Shown here: positions 9,425-19,816 of the stretch, piece after piece | How the letters are laid out: each line of letters opens with the position of its first letter | Numbering within the stretch: position 1 is the stretch's first letter | Source: Areca catechu | Taxonomy: Eukaryota; Streptophyta; Magnoliopsida; Arecales; Arecaceae | Length of the DNA: 64,000 nt | Direction: 5' to 3' | Assembly: GCA_021397845.1 (NCBI GenBank) | Contig: CM038052.1 | Span: 42,306,949-42,370,948 of the forward strand | Program-made: the position numbers and the translations under genes | Notes under the pieces: model-generated | What the model was told of the DNA's origin: nothing | The model's database searches: none | What the model saw: the letters and a program-made list of their open reading frames with translations, nothing else

Positions 9425-11100
9425 TTGCCCAGGTGGCTTACCCAAGAGGGGAGGTGAATTGGGTATTTAAAAATTTTTCTCAAGTATGTGCTCTTTTGAA
9501 ACTAGAGTGTGGTGAGTGAAGTGATTAAATGAGTAAGCAGCATAAGTAATAGCACAACACACAAATCACAGCACAAATACCAAGAGATTTATAGTGGTTC
9601 GGAGTAACCTAGCTCTTATGTCCACTACCCAAGATATCACTTGGAATTTTCACTATATTCATCCATGGAATACAGCCGAATTGTTTTCACAGGTTCACAA
9701 TCCAAAACCTAAACTTGGTTTTATCCTGGGCTCACCAAAAACCCAAACTTGATTTTGTCCAGGCTCACCAAAAACCAACTACAACGTTAGTTTTAACATG
9801 GGATCACTAACAACCCAATTTGCTTTTATACCAAGCTCACCAAATAACCCAAACTCCAAGTCACAGCACCTGTTGTACTTGGGACAACTCAAATAATAAG
9901 AAGAAATAAAATAGAGCAACTAAATGGCAAACTAATTGTTGTTAGATGGTTGCAGTGCAGCTCTAGAGGAGCCTTCTTGAATGTGTTTTGAATGCTCTTC
10001 AAGGCTTCAACCTTTCTTCAATAAATGTCTCAAGAAGATAGATGGAAGTTTGGTGTAGTCTTGAGTGCTCTCTTGAATGCTCCTCAAAAATATTTTCTCT
10101 CTTTTTCTCTTTTTTGTGCCTCTTTTCAAAAAGTGGTTCAAATTTATTTAAATAGTCTCTTTGTCTGATTTCAAGTGGATCTAGCCATTGTAGACCATTG
10201 GGATTCGAAATATAACCATTGTAGAGCATTTTGAATTCAAAAAGAAAGTTTTGGAGTTAGCCATTATGAACCTAAAACTGGGCTTCGAGTCGGCTCGGAT
10301 GCTTCGAGTTGGCTCGGATTCTCAGACAGGTTAAAAATAACTTTGGTCGAGTTGGCTCCTTTTCTTCGAGTCGGCTTGCCTAGCTGGTTCTTCAAAATTA
10401 AGAAAATATGCACTCTAGAAAAGTCGGCTCTTCAAAACTTGAGTCGGCTTAAATGTCAGACTGAGAAATCATCACTCTGGATGAGTCGGCTCGACATCCC
10501 TCGAGTCGGCTCGAATCCTTAAGACTGTTTTTGCTCACTCTGGATAAGTCGGCTCGACATCCCTCGAGTCGGCTTGGTTGACCGGCTTCACAAAATAGCA
10601 CACTGCACGAGTCGGCTCGAGTTCTTTGGGTCGGCTCGGATGTCTCTCTTTAAGAAAACTGAATATTGGACGAGTCGGCTTGAATTCTTTGGGTTAGCTC
10701 GAATGTCTGCATATCAGAATTCTTGTGCAGTGCCAGAACACAGAGTCGGCTCAAGTTGCTTGAGTCGGCTCGAGTGACTTTGATTTAAATGAGTCCAAAC
10801 TCCATTCAGATTTTTCCAATGATTTCCAAACTTCATCCAGTGCAAATCTAGGAGGCTTAAACTTGAAAAATACATAGACTTGCCCTCTTCTACATGAGTG
10901 TACACTTAAAATCTGTTGGGCTTTCCAATTATGACTGTATTTTCAAGAAATCACTGATTTTTGATACACACTTATGAGTTGTAATTAGAATGAAAATTCT
11001 TTGACATTCCCTATAAAAGCTTCTTAAATAATTGGAAATATTAGTAACAAATGCATGCTCCAATGTTTTGTTATCATCAAAATCATTCCAGGGATCAACA
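9425..11100 (-). repeat. SIRE-B 3' LTR
   Basis: It matches 19817-21488 along its whole length. In element orientation it starts TGTTGATCCC at 11100 next to the polypurine tract. It holds about 16 copies or variants of GAGTCGGCTCG (plus-strand reading) between 10275 and 10775. A TATA-like TATTTAAATA lies near 10145. The cysteine-rich-looking small frames inside (10574-10777) are translations of the repeated motif and are not genes. Confidence 0.9.
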
Positions 11101-11116
11101 ATCTCTCCCTTTTTGA
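11101..11116 (-). promoter_or_regulatory. SIRE-B polypurine tract
   Basis: On the minus strand the bases before the 3' LTR read TCAAAAAGGGAGAGAT. A purine run in this place primes second-strand DNA synthesis. The same tract stands before the 3' LTR of SIRE-C (46462-46476). Confidence 0.7.
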
Positions 11117-11199
11117 TGATGACAAAACACTAGGCTTGGGAAAAAATCTTTATAATGGAGTGTGTATGAACATTTGAAGTGACAAGAATCAGAGTGTAT

Positions 11200-11470
11200 C
11201 ATTATGCATTAGAATTTTCTATACCAGACATACTATTTGTCGAAGCAAATGTATCAGAGCTATAGATTTAAAGAGATATGTATCAAAGCTTTTAAAGAAA
11301 TATGTATCAGAGCTTCTTTTAAAAAAATGTATCATATCAAAGGATGTATCAGAGCTTAAAATTATCGGTCAGAGCTTTTAAAGGTATCAGAGCTATTAAA
11401 TGTATCAGAGTTAATATGTATCAGAGTTAAATTTAGGAAATATATCAGAGCATAAAGCTAAAAATGCATT
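11200..11470 (-). repeat. Cluster of tRNA-iMet 3'-end-like motifs, SIRE-B
   Basis: On the minus (sense) strand this tract contains repeated GCTCTGATAC and close variants, about ten in 250 bp. The copy near 11381 extends to GCTCTGATACC. This is the sequence of the 3' acceptor end of plant initiator tRNA-Met (...GCTCTGATACCA), and the reverse complement of the element's own primer site. It lies between the env-like frame and the polypurine tract, where SIRE-C has a related tract. See findings. Confidence 0.75.
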
Positions 11471-11780
11471 AGATTCATAATCAATTAGCTCCCCCTTACT
11501 TGGATATTTCTCTGAAATATTGAATGTTTGAATTTTCCATGCATAATACAAACACTTCTCCCCCTTTTTGTCATCAACAAAAAGGTTCATGGAGCATTCA
11601 ATGAATGTTGAATTTTAAAAAAAATTATTGGAGATAATTTCACCTTCTCATAGAAATCTTGATATTCTAATTCAAATTTATCTTGATTTGATGTTGAACA
11701 TACAATCATCATTGCACAGATAACATTGCACAAACACAATAAGTGAAAAACAGATGCTTTCAATACTTTCAAAGTTTTCA
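11471..11780 (-). other. SIRE-B 3' untranslated stretch
   Basis: AT-rich sequence lies between the env-like frame and the tRNA-like motif cluster. It includes purine-rich runs such as AAAAAGGGGGAG (minus strand, near 11560-11575), which resemble a second polypurine tract. No gene was seen. Confidence 0.5.
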
Positions 11781-12165
11781 TTACAACTTATAAAATTTGA
11801 AAGTAGATACAAAAACACTAAAGACTAGCCTACTCACTGTCACTAGATTCAACTTTAACAGACTCTGAACCATACCAAGACATAGGATGACTAGAGGAAG
11901 CTCTAGTCCTAGTAGATGGTCCAGGAGGTGGGTGTCTAGAGTGAGGTGGTGGCTATCTAGGGATATAGGATGAAGAGGGTGGAGGCTGCCTAGGAGTAGA
12001 TGAGCTGGCTCCTCCAGCAGTAGAAGAGAACGAGACAAGTAATGCCAAACAGTGCTAAGCTCAGTCTGATGCAGAACATCAAACAAAGAACTACTAAAAG
12101 ATCTGGTTAGATCCTTACTGAACTATTTGAGCTATGCAGATACATCAGGTGGAGTGGTGACAGGT
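11781..12165 (-). pseudogene. SIRE-B env-like frame, 3' piece
   Basis: This matches the Pro/Ser-rich tail of the env-like frame of SIRE-C at about 45170-45500, including the 'SHHLTLDTH' type segment. It is separated from the rest of the frame (13380-14490) by an insertion. Its function is unknown; the tail is low in complexity. Confidence 0.55.
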
Positions 12166-13380
12166 TGATGCGGAACTAAAATGCATGCATAATTATTTTT
12201 TTAATTTTTATAGATTAAGTGATATATTTAATTCCTGAAGAATAGACCAAGAACCTAAGTAGAGAGTTCTAAGCAAGTAAGAAACTATAGCATGCAAAGT
12301 AGAACCTAAAAAGCAATAAGAAAGAGGACCGTCGAGGCTGAGAAGTCTCGGTTGGGCTAGTTCATCTCCAATAAGGCTATTGGCAAGTAGAGGGGGTGTA
12401 CTTGACAATGGTTGATGCACCCGATGGAGATCGTAGATGAAGGGATCGCTCTCGCTTTCGAATGCAACCTAGAAAATCAAGCTGGAGACCCATGGATTCT
12501 CGATTTTCTACCCGGTGATCCGATCATTACCCGGCTGGAGTCGTTGGATTCGTAGAAGCCAAGGGACCTGCAAACAACCTTTTAGGGGTTAGAAAACAAA
12601 GCAAGGATGAAGGATTAATTAAAAAATAGCAAGGAGAAGGAAGGTTTGAGGATGGGCGACCGGGGTTTGGAGAGGTGGATGGTGGTTGAAGACTCAGCGC
12701 AGGACACCAAGAAGAAGGAGGGGCTCACACAGAATCCCCTTAGCACACAGCAGGTCACACACAACAATTGGAAGAACTCAGTTATATTTCATGAATAAAA
12801 GTACCTTGATATAAGAGAGTAGAGTCTCTTAAATAGACTCTTAAACTTGGTCCCCAAGTAAGGTTACAATAGTCGTTACCTAGGAATTTGAATCCCACCC
12901 AAATCCTAGCTAGAATACATGGTAGGTCTAGGTTGAAAATCCCTCAAATTTCTCCTCCTCTCTCTTGCCTTGGTCATCCAAGGGAGGTGACCCTAGTGGA
13001 CAACCAAGGGGTGGTGAGCATAAGGCTTGGCACCCCTTGGTTCTCCTCGTGGGCCTTGGCTGGCCCATTTTGCTTCAGGCTGTGGTTCAGGGCTTCTGAC
13101 TTGACTCCAGGGCTTCTGATTTCTTCTACTAAGCCTTCTATGATCTTCATAACTTCAGGCTAGGTTGATCTTTACTTGTACTGGCTCGGTCTTCACTTAT
13201 ACTTGGGCTGACATGTCTTCACTTGTACTTGGATTGACATGTACAGGACTCAGGAAGAAGACTAGCTCAACATGAGCTGACTGGTACAGGACTCAAATAA
13301 TAAAAGATAACTCAAATAGGCTAAGCCTTTATTACAAATGGACTCAAACACCACTAAGTAATCCACAGAGGGTTGAGAAG
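12166..13380. mobile_element. Unclassified insertion in the SIRE-B env-like frame
   Basis: The env-like frame is interrupted by about 1.2 kb with no counterpart in SIRE-C. The insert has a TATA-rich stretch on the plus strand (GATATAAGAGAG near 12818-12830), a repeated 'CTTCACTTATACTTGG' / 'CTTCACTTGTACTTGG' pair near 13190-13230, and no recognisable coding domain. It could be a solo LTR or a non-autonomous element. Its edges are approximate and no target duplication was settled. Confidence 0.45.
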
Positions 13381-14490
13381 CCTCTGTCTTATTCTGGTAC
13401 CTTTGGTGTCCCCACCACAGGTAGTGCAGTAGTAGAAGGCCCTGCTGGTGCTGGTGCTCTGAAGGAGGTGCTAATGGTGCTGGCAAAGTCCTAGGACTAC
13501 CAGGCTCTCTCTGTAAGCTCCTGCTCCTCAGCCTCAAAATTTGAATGATCAGTAGTAGTGGCAGTCTCAGCATCAAGCAAATGTGGCTCAGGCTCCTCAT
13601 CATCATCGGTAGATGACTCCACTGCTCTCTATCCAGATACTCTCTTCTTCCAAGCTCCATCTGTCAGGTGATATCCCATCCTCTGTAGTGACTTGGCAGA
13701 ATATGTATCTATGTGATGTAGTGGTCTACCATCTTCTCCTATCAGATCAACTTTGGAGTCCTGAAACAATAAAGTGAAGACCATTCCATATGGCAGACAA
13801 GCCTTCACCTTTCTTGCAGCTTCTCTCATTTGCACCAGCATGATGAAAGGTAGATTGAGGGCCTCCCCCTCAATCAAATGTCTCATAAAACACAAGTCTC
13901 TTTCACTTACCCAATCAAAACGACCTGTTCTTAGCAAGAAAATTCTACTGATCATGTTATGCAACAACCTCATCTCTAAGGATAGCCTGTTTGCTTGAAC
14001 ATTTTCGATGTCACCTATATCTCTTCTTTCTAAAACTGTTCTGAGGGTTTTCTGTCTATCCTTTAAAACCAAGTGATTTATACCCTCATTCGGCATTTCC
14101 AACAAACTGCTCTATTTTTCTTCATTAACAATCACTCTTTTCTCTTTCATTGTTGATTCAATATGGTATTCTCCTAAAATCAAATTTTCATAGAAGCTTC
14201 AAACTAGGTTGGAATAGGTGGGAACATTCAAAGAATAGAAATACATCCAATCCTGAACTTCCTGATTCGAAGCCCTAAATATTTCAGAAAAGAGAAAATG
14301 ATCCTTCTACCACAAGTAACTGGACGATTAGCCATAGAGATCACTTGCCTTTATGATGAAGGTGATGCATTTTGTTCCTCTTCTTGTCGTTGACCTTGAG
14401 TCGGCACATCTTCTCATCTTTTCAACCTTCTTTCTCTTGGAGAGTTCGCTTCATTGCCTTGGGAGCACTTCACAACTGCCTTCCTCAATG
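13380..14490 (-). pseudogene. SIRE-B env-like frame, 5' piece (plant transposon protein domain)
   Basis: The 158-residue frame at 13629-14105 is the core: SLEMRLLHNMISRIFLLRTG, then FDWVSERDLCFMRHLIEGEA and SLQRMGYHLTDGAWKKR. The same core is in SIRE-C at 44244-44580 and resembles the 'putative plant transposon protein' domain that follows pol in SIRE elements. A basic N-terminus starts near 14490 (MALRKAVVK) in a frame broken by stops. A Ser/Glu-rich acidic stretch follows the core. No signal peptide or membrane segment was seen, so env function is not supported; 'env-like' refers to position only. Confidence 0.7.
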
Positions 14491-14649
14491 CCATTGCTCA
14501 AAAACAAGTAGAGAGTGAGAGTCTGAGGCAGACAAGGGAGGTCAAGAGGGAAGGGAGTGGTCCCTAGCTAAGAAAGGAAGGTTCTAAACTATTGGTAAGG
14601 TGAAAAAGAAAGAATAGTGGCTTTAGACAAGTCCTACGGCTTACATATA

Positions 14650-14710
14650 AAATGCCTAACCCGACATCCGAGTCAGCTCGGCCAAAACCTAAATGGCTCG
14701 AGTCGGCTCA
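14650..14710. repeat. Two copies of the LTR motif upstream of the env-like frame
   Basis: CCGAGTCAGCTCGG and GGCTCGAGTCGGCTC occur here, matching the motif array of the LTR. SIRE-C has two copies at the same place (43530-43562). This is the gap between RNase H and the env-like frame. Confidence 0.65.
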
Positions 14711-14889
14711 AGCAAAAACTCTCAAAAAGACTTGAAAACATTCAAACAAGGTTTCTAAAGATAGAAGAATGCTAGTTGAGGTGGTCATTGTTCTTAAATT
14801 GATATAGAAGGTTTTTCTAGATAATATTTCTTTAATTTTGAAGAAATTAGGACATAAATTCTAAAAAAGATCACACAAGCCTAATTCTC

Positions 14890-15560
14890 CTATAATCAAT
14901 TGAAATCGATCTACATTAAGAGGTTTAGTAAAGATATCAGCAAGTTGATTTTCAGTAGGAACAAATTCAAGCACAATATTTCATTTTGAACATGATCCCT
15001 AATAAAATGATGTCTAATTTTTATATATTTTGTTCTAGAATGCTGAATTATATTTTTTGACAAATCAATAGCACTTGTGTTATCACATTTGATAGAAATT
15101 TTAGATTGAATAATACCAAAGTTTTCTAGTTGTTGCTTAATCCAAAGCATTTGTGCACAACAACTCCTTGCAGCTACGTACTCTGCCTCAACAGTGGACA
15201 GTGTTACAGAGTTTTATTTCTTACAATGCTATGAGATTAAGTTCAACCCTAGAAATTGATAAGTACCACTAGTACTTTTTTTATCTATTTTGCATCCACC
15301 ATAATCAGCATCAGAGAAACCAATCAAATTTAATAAAGATTGCTTAGAAAATCATAGACCAAGATTACTTGTTCATTTTAAATATCTTAAGATTCTTTTA
15401 ATAGGAAGTATATATGAATCTTTAGGATTAGATTGAAATCTAGCACATATACATACACTGAACAAGATATCAGACCTACTTACAGCTAAGTACAACAGTG
15501 ATCCAATTATACCTCGATAAAGCTTTTGATTAATGTTGCCGCCATCTTCATCTTTATCTA
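14890..15560 (-). pseudogene. pol: SIRE-B RNase H
   Basis: The minus strand encodes the copia RNase H. The 'ADYGGCKIDKK..STSGTYQFLGL' type region lies near 15240-15310, 'AEYVAARSCCAQMLWIKQQLE' type near 15110-15190, and CDNTSAIDLSKNIIQHSRTKYIKIRHHFI at 14990-15080. It removes RNA from the RNA-DNA hybrid. Frames are interrupted, including a stop before the end, where the LVPTENQLADIF-type segment is degraded. Confidence 0.82.
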
Positions 15561-16330
15561 ATCTGCAGGGGGGCTCATGGGTGTGCTCATTTCTTTGGAT
15601 GACTCTATACTAAACTTCTTAAGGATTTCCTTGATGTACTTTGCTTGGTTTATGAATATGCCTTCCTTTGTTTGCTTAATTTGGAGTCCAAGGAAGTAGG
15701 TTAGTTCACCCATCAAACTCATTTCAAATTTGCCCTGCATTAGCTTAGCAAATTCTTCACATAGCTTTTCATTAGTTGTACCAAAAATAATATTATCCAC
15801 ATAAATCTGTACAACTAGCATATCATTTGCATTCTTCTTGATAAATAAAGTTGTATCAACATTTTCTCTAACAAAATTATTTTCAAGTAAAAACTTGCTT
15901 AATCATCATACCATGCTCTAGGTGCTTGTTTTAAACCATATAATACTTTATTAAGCTTGAAAACATGATTTGGAAGAGCATGATTTTCAAAACTGGATGG
16001 CTGTTCTACAAAAACTTCTTCTAAAATAAAATCATTCAAAAATATGCTTTTTACATCTATTTGAAATAATTTGAAATTCATGTAGCAAGTAAATGCAAGT
16101 AACAATCTTATAGCTTCTAATCTTGCTACGGGTGCATAGGTTTCATCAAAATCTATTCTTTCTTCCTGATTATAATCTTTAGCCACTAGTCTAGCCTTAT
16201 TTCTAATTACTTGACCTTTTTCATCTAGTTTATTTCTATAAACCCATTTGGTTCCTATAATAGGATGGCCAGAGGGTCTATCAACTAAGGTCTACACATT
16301 ATTTCTATCAAATTGGTTTAATTCTTTATG
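15558..16330 (-). pseudogene. pol: SIRE-B reverse transcriptase
   Basis: The frame 15899-16186 holds DETYAPVARLEAIRLLLAF, then FKLFQIDVKSIFLNDFI and LYGLKQAPRAWYDD. The frame 15558-15821 holds the catalytic box and thumb: QIYVDNIIFGTTN and ELTYFLGLQIKQTKEG. The catalytic pair, normally YVDD, is YVDN (15792-15803), so the second aspartate is lost. The two halves are separated by stops near 15890. The first catalytic aspartate (QIDVKSIF) is present. Confidence 0.86.
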
Positions 16331-16387
16331 TATGGCCAATATCCAATTTGGATCATTTTCAGCTTCTTGTAAACTATGTGGTTCTAC

Positions 16388-17760
16388 TTATGAAACAAAA
16401 GCTAAGTAATCATGTACTTCTCTATGTGAAGACCTAGTCCTAACACCTTGAGAGGGATCACCTATAATTAAATCTTCAGGATATGAAGTAACATACCTCC
16501 ATTCTTTTGGGAGATCACCATGATCTTTACTTACCATTTCTTCTCCTTCTTGAGTGGGTTTATCCTTCAAGCTCATATCTTCCATTGTTTTATTAATTGT
16601 ACCTGCATCATTGTCTATGCACTCATCTATTCTAGATGGTGAGGGGTTAGTTTTATCAAAAATAATATATACAGATTCTTCTACAGTTAATATTCTTTTA
16701 TTAAAAATTCTATAAGCTTTGCTATTAATTGAATAACCCAGAAATATAGCTTCATCAGATTTAGCATCAAATTTTTCTAGGTTATCTTTTCCATTATTAT
16801 GCATAAAGCATTTACAACCAAATACATGAAAGTAATGAATAGTAGGTTTTCTTTCATTCCAAAGTTCATGGAAGGTTTTCTTCAAAATCGGTCTTATCAA
16901 AACATGATTTAAAATGTAGCAAGCAGTGATCATGACTTCTGCCCAAAAGTACCTTGGAAGGTTGCCTAATTGCCTTCACATAAAATTGTTAGGGCCATCT
17001 CTTCCAAAGTCTTATTCTTCCTCTCTACAACATCATTTTGCTGTGGTGTTCTAGGAGCGGAGAAATTGTGATCAATGCCGTGCTCAGTGCAGTAATCATC
17101 AAAATATTGATTTTCAAATTCTATACCATTATCACTTCTAATTGAAATTACAGAAAGACCTTTTTGATTTGAAACTTTCTTATAAAATTTTTGAAAAACT
17201 TTGAAAGCTTCATCTTTATGAGAAATAAATAAGACCCATGTAAATCTTGAAAAATCATCTACAATCACAAGTCCATATTTCATACCACCTAGGCTTATAG
17301 TCCTAGTTGGTCCAAATAGGTCCATGTAAAGTAGCTCAAGAGGTCTAGAAGTTGAAACCAAGTTTTTTGATTTAAAACTTTCCTAGGTTGTTTACCCATT
17401 TGGCATGCATCACAAATATGTTCAAAATCAACTTTGAATTTAGGTAAACCTCTAACTAGATCTTTAGAAATTAATTTAGCAATTGTATGCATGCTAGCAT
17501 GACCTAATCTCCTATGCCAAAGTAAACAGGACTCCTTGGTTTTAGCATTCATTGCTACAAAACTACTACTACTAGACATGACTAGATCATTCAGATCTAC
17601 TACATATATATTTCCAAGTCTATGTCCAATGAGCTTAGTGCTAGAATCAAGAGAGTTAGTTACAATGCATATTGAAGATTCAAAGATAACTTTAAAGCCT
17701 CTATCACATAATTGACCTATACTTAACAAATTGTGCTTCAATTTGTCTACTAGCAATACA
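16388..17760 (-). pseudogene. pol: SIRE-B integrase
   Basis: From right to left it shows the zinc domain (LLWHRRLGHASMHTIAK, then CDACQMGK, 17390-17530) and the catalytic core. The core acids are in MDLFGPTRT, IRSDNGIEFEN and NDVVERKNKTLEEMA, so all three are present. The C-terminal part (VFGCKCFMHNNGKDNLEKFD, LGYSINSKAYRIFN) is at 16388-16933. Frameshifts near 17330 and 16945 divide the gene, and the rest reads well. Integrase lies before RT, as in copia elements. Confidence 0.88.
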
Positions 17761-17764
17761 TTTT

Positions 17765-17935
17765 CTATAAATATGAAGGGGTAATTCTGATCTTACCAAT
17801 TTCAATGATCTTCCTCTTATCATTGTCACCAAAAGTGACTATTCCTCCATCTTTCAATTCTAGGGTGATGAATTGAGCTTTGTCACCCATCATATGCCTT
17901 GAGCAGCCACTGTCCAGATACTATCTTTTACTTGA
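17765..17935 (-). pseudogene. pol: SIRE-B protease
   Basis: The minus strand reads YLDSGCSRHMMGDKAQFITL, followed by a Gly-rich VTFGDN segment. DSG (17906-17914) is the catalytic triad of a copia aspartic protease. The usual 'CSRHMTGD' context is kept. It lies between the second zinc-knuckle-like gag segment and integrase. Confidence 0.82.
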
Positions 17936-17967
17936 ATTCTTGGTTGCAAGATATTCCTGTAAAATAA

Positions 17968-19600
17968 TCATGGAGTTCTTTTAGGTACCCAAGCTTTCTT
18001 GGATCCTTGCAGGTTAGTGGAGATGGTTTCTTTGGAAACCCAAATCTTTCTAATTTTACTTTTAATACTTTTATTGATATTGTATTGAAATGCTTTATGT
18101 CCAACCCCTTTGCATGCATAACAAACAACTTTAGATGCATATTTTGAAGTTCTGAAAGCAGCAGGTTTTGATGCATAAAACTTTGAAGCATAAAATTTAG
18201 GTATTGAGAATTTTTGCATAAAAGTTTTAGAAGGTATAAACTTTGTAGCTGAAATTCCATTTGTATGCATAAAATTAAAACCAATTCTAGCCTTATTTCT
18301 AGATACTCTTTGATCTTTCAAAATCAACTCAAGCTTGTTAGAACTTAATGTTAATTTTTCAACCAAAGGCTTGAGTTTTTCAACTTCCTTTTGTAAACCA
18401 ATATTTTCTTCATGTAAAGCTTGGTTTTTCTTAAGACAATCATTTTTCTCAATATGCAATACTTTGAATTTCTCAGAAAAGCCATTCAGATCTTTTGTAA
18501 AAGTTTATTCTTTTCTGAAATCTCTTCCTTTTCTTTTATCAAAATATCATTGCTGTTTTTCAAACTTTTGATTTTGAGTCCTGTCTTTTTGTATTCATAT
18601 AGTAAATCATGAAATGCAGAATTCAACTCATCAAAAGTAAATTCATCTTGAGGTTTGGGAGATCTTACCTCATCTTCGAGACCCATTAGACATAAGTTTG
18701 CAATTTTTGTGGTCTCTTCCTCTTTAGTTGAAGTCAACTCCTCACTGTCACTCCAAGTGGCAATCATAGCTTTCTTTTTCTTCTTCTTAAAATTTTTCTT
18801 CAAATTCGGACAATCAGATCTAAAGTGCTTAGGTTTCTTGCATTCATAACAGATGGGCTGTTGCTCCTTTTCTTTTTCTTTTTCTTTCTCCTTATCTCTG
18901 CTGAATTCTTTATTTTTATAAGATTTTCTCCAATATCTTCCCTTTTTCTTCTCCATAAACTTTCTGAATCTTCTCACTACTAAGGCGATGTCATCATCTT
19001 CTAGTTCATTAGAGGAGGAGGGGCTTTCTTCTTCAAGTTCTTCTTCCTATTTCTTCAGCTCTATAGCAGCCTTGAAGGTGATTGACTTCATCTTCTTTAT
19101 TTCGTCTTCATTTTGGTGTTGCATGGTAAGCTCATGAGTGATCAGGGAACCTAGTAGTTCATCCAGTGGTAGTGTGTTGAGATCTTTAGTTTCCTGGATG
19201 GCAGTAACTTTTGGATCCCATTTATCTGGTAGAGATCTCAAAATCTTCTGTACAAGGTTAGCATTTGAATATATCCTGCCAAGACTCTTAGAACTATTAA
19301 TAATATCTATAAATCTAGAGAACATGACAGAAATAGTTTCATTTGGCTCCATTTAAAATAATTCATAATTATGTACAAGAAGATTAATCTTAGAAGTTTT
19401 CACTTGTAAAGTTCTTTTATGGGTAATCTTGAGTTTATCCTAAATTTCTTTTGCAGAAGGCAAGTAGAAATTTGATTAAACTCACTTGTATCCAAAGCAC
19501 AATATAAAATATTCATAGCTTTGGCATTTAACTCACCCATTTTCATGTCGTAATCATCCCATTCCTCTTCAGGTTTTGGGACATCCATGCTATCAACTTT
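17968..19600 (-). pseudogene. gag: SIRE-B gag
   Basis: The N-terminal part is at 19400-19588 (PKPEEEWDDYDMKMGELNAK), the middle at 19047-19352 (MEPNETISVMFSRFIDIINS, then LRSLPDKWDPKVTAIQE), the zinc knuckle CYECKKPKHFRSDC (CX2CX4HX4C) near 18820-18860, and a long Lys/Glu-rich coiled coil at 17968-18650 ending in a second Cys/His segment (CYACKGVGHKAF). It forms the particle and binds RNA. Several shifts and stops break it. A Ser/acidic patch (EEESPSSS) precedes the knuckle. Confidence 0.86.
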
Positions 19601-19802
19601 TTTTGTGGGTGTATGAGGTCCCTTTAGAATTATCTTCCATAATTAAAAATTAATAGCTTGTATATATATTTTCATTCTGGCCTTCCAATAGCCATAATTA
19701 ATGCTAGTGAAGAGTGGTGGTTTATTGGTAGATTAGTCCTCTGCCAAAGAGGTACTCATAGGATTAGCCATCAATATTTACTCCAAACAAGTTCAGAGAC
19801 AG

Positions 19803-19815
19803 GCTCTGATACCAA
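19803..19815 (-). promoter_or_regulatory. SIRE-B primer binding site (initiator tRNA-Met)
   Basis: On the minus strand, two bases after the LTR end (CAACA), the sequence reads TTGGTATCAGAGCC. This is the complement of the 3' end of plant initiator tRNA-Met, the usual primer of Ty1/copia elements. Confidence 0.88.
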
Positions 19816-19816
19816 T

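Noticed and set aside
10275..10775. LTR motif array as a CRISPR array
   Set aside because: Spacing is irregular, spacers are repeated in all LTR copies, and the context is a plant retrotransposon.
11375..11390. GGTATCAGAGC on the plus strand as a primer site of another element
   Set aside because: It is one of a series of such words, has no LTR end next to it, and SIRE-B runs the other way. It is treated as part of the tRNA-like array.
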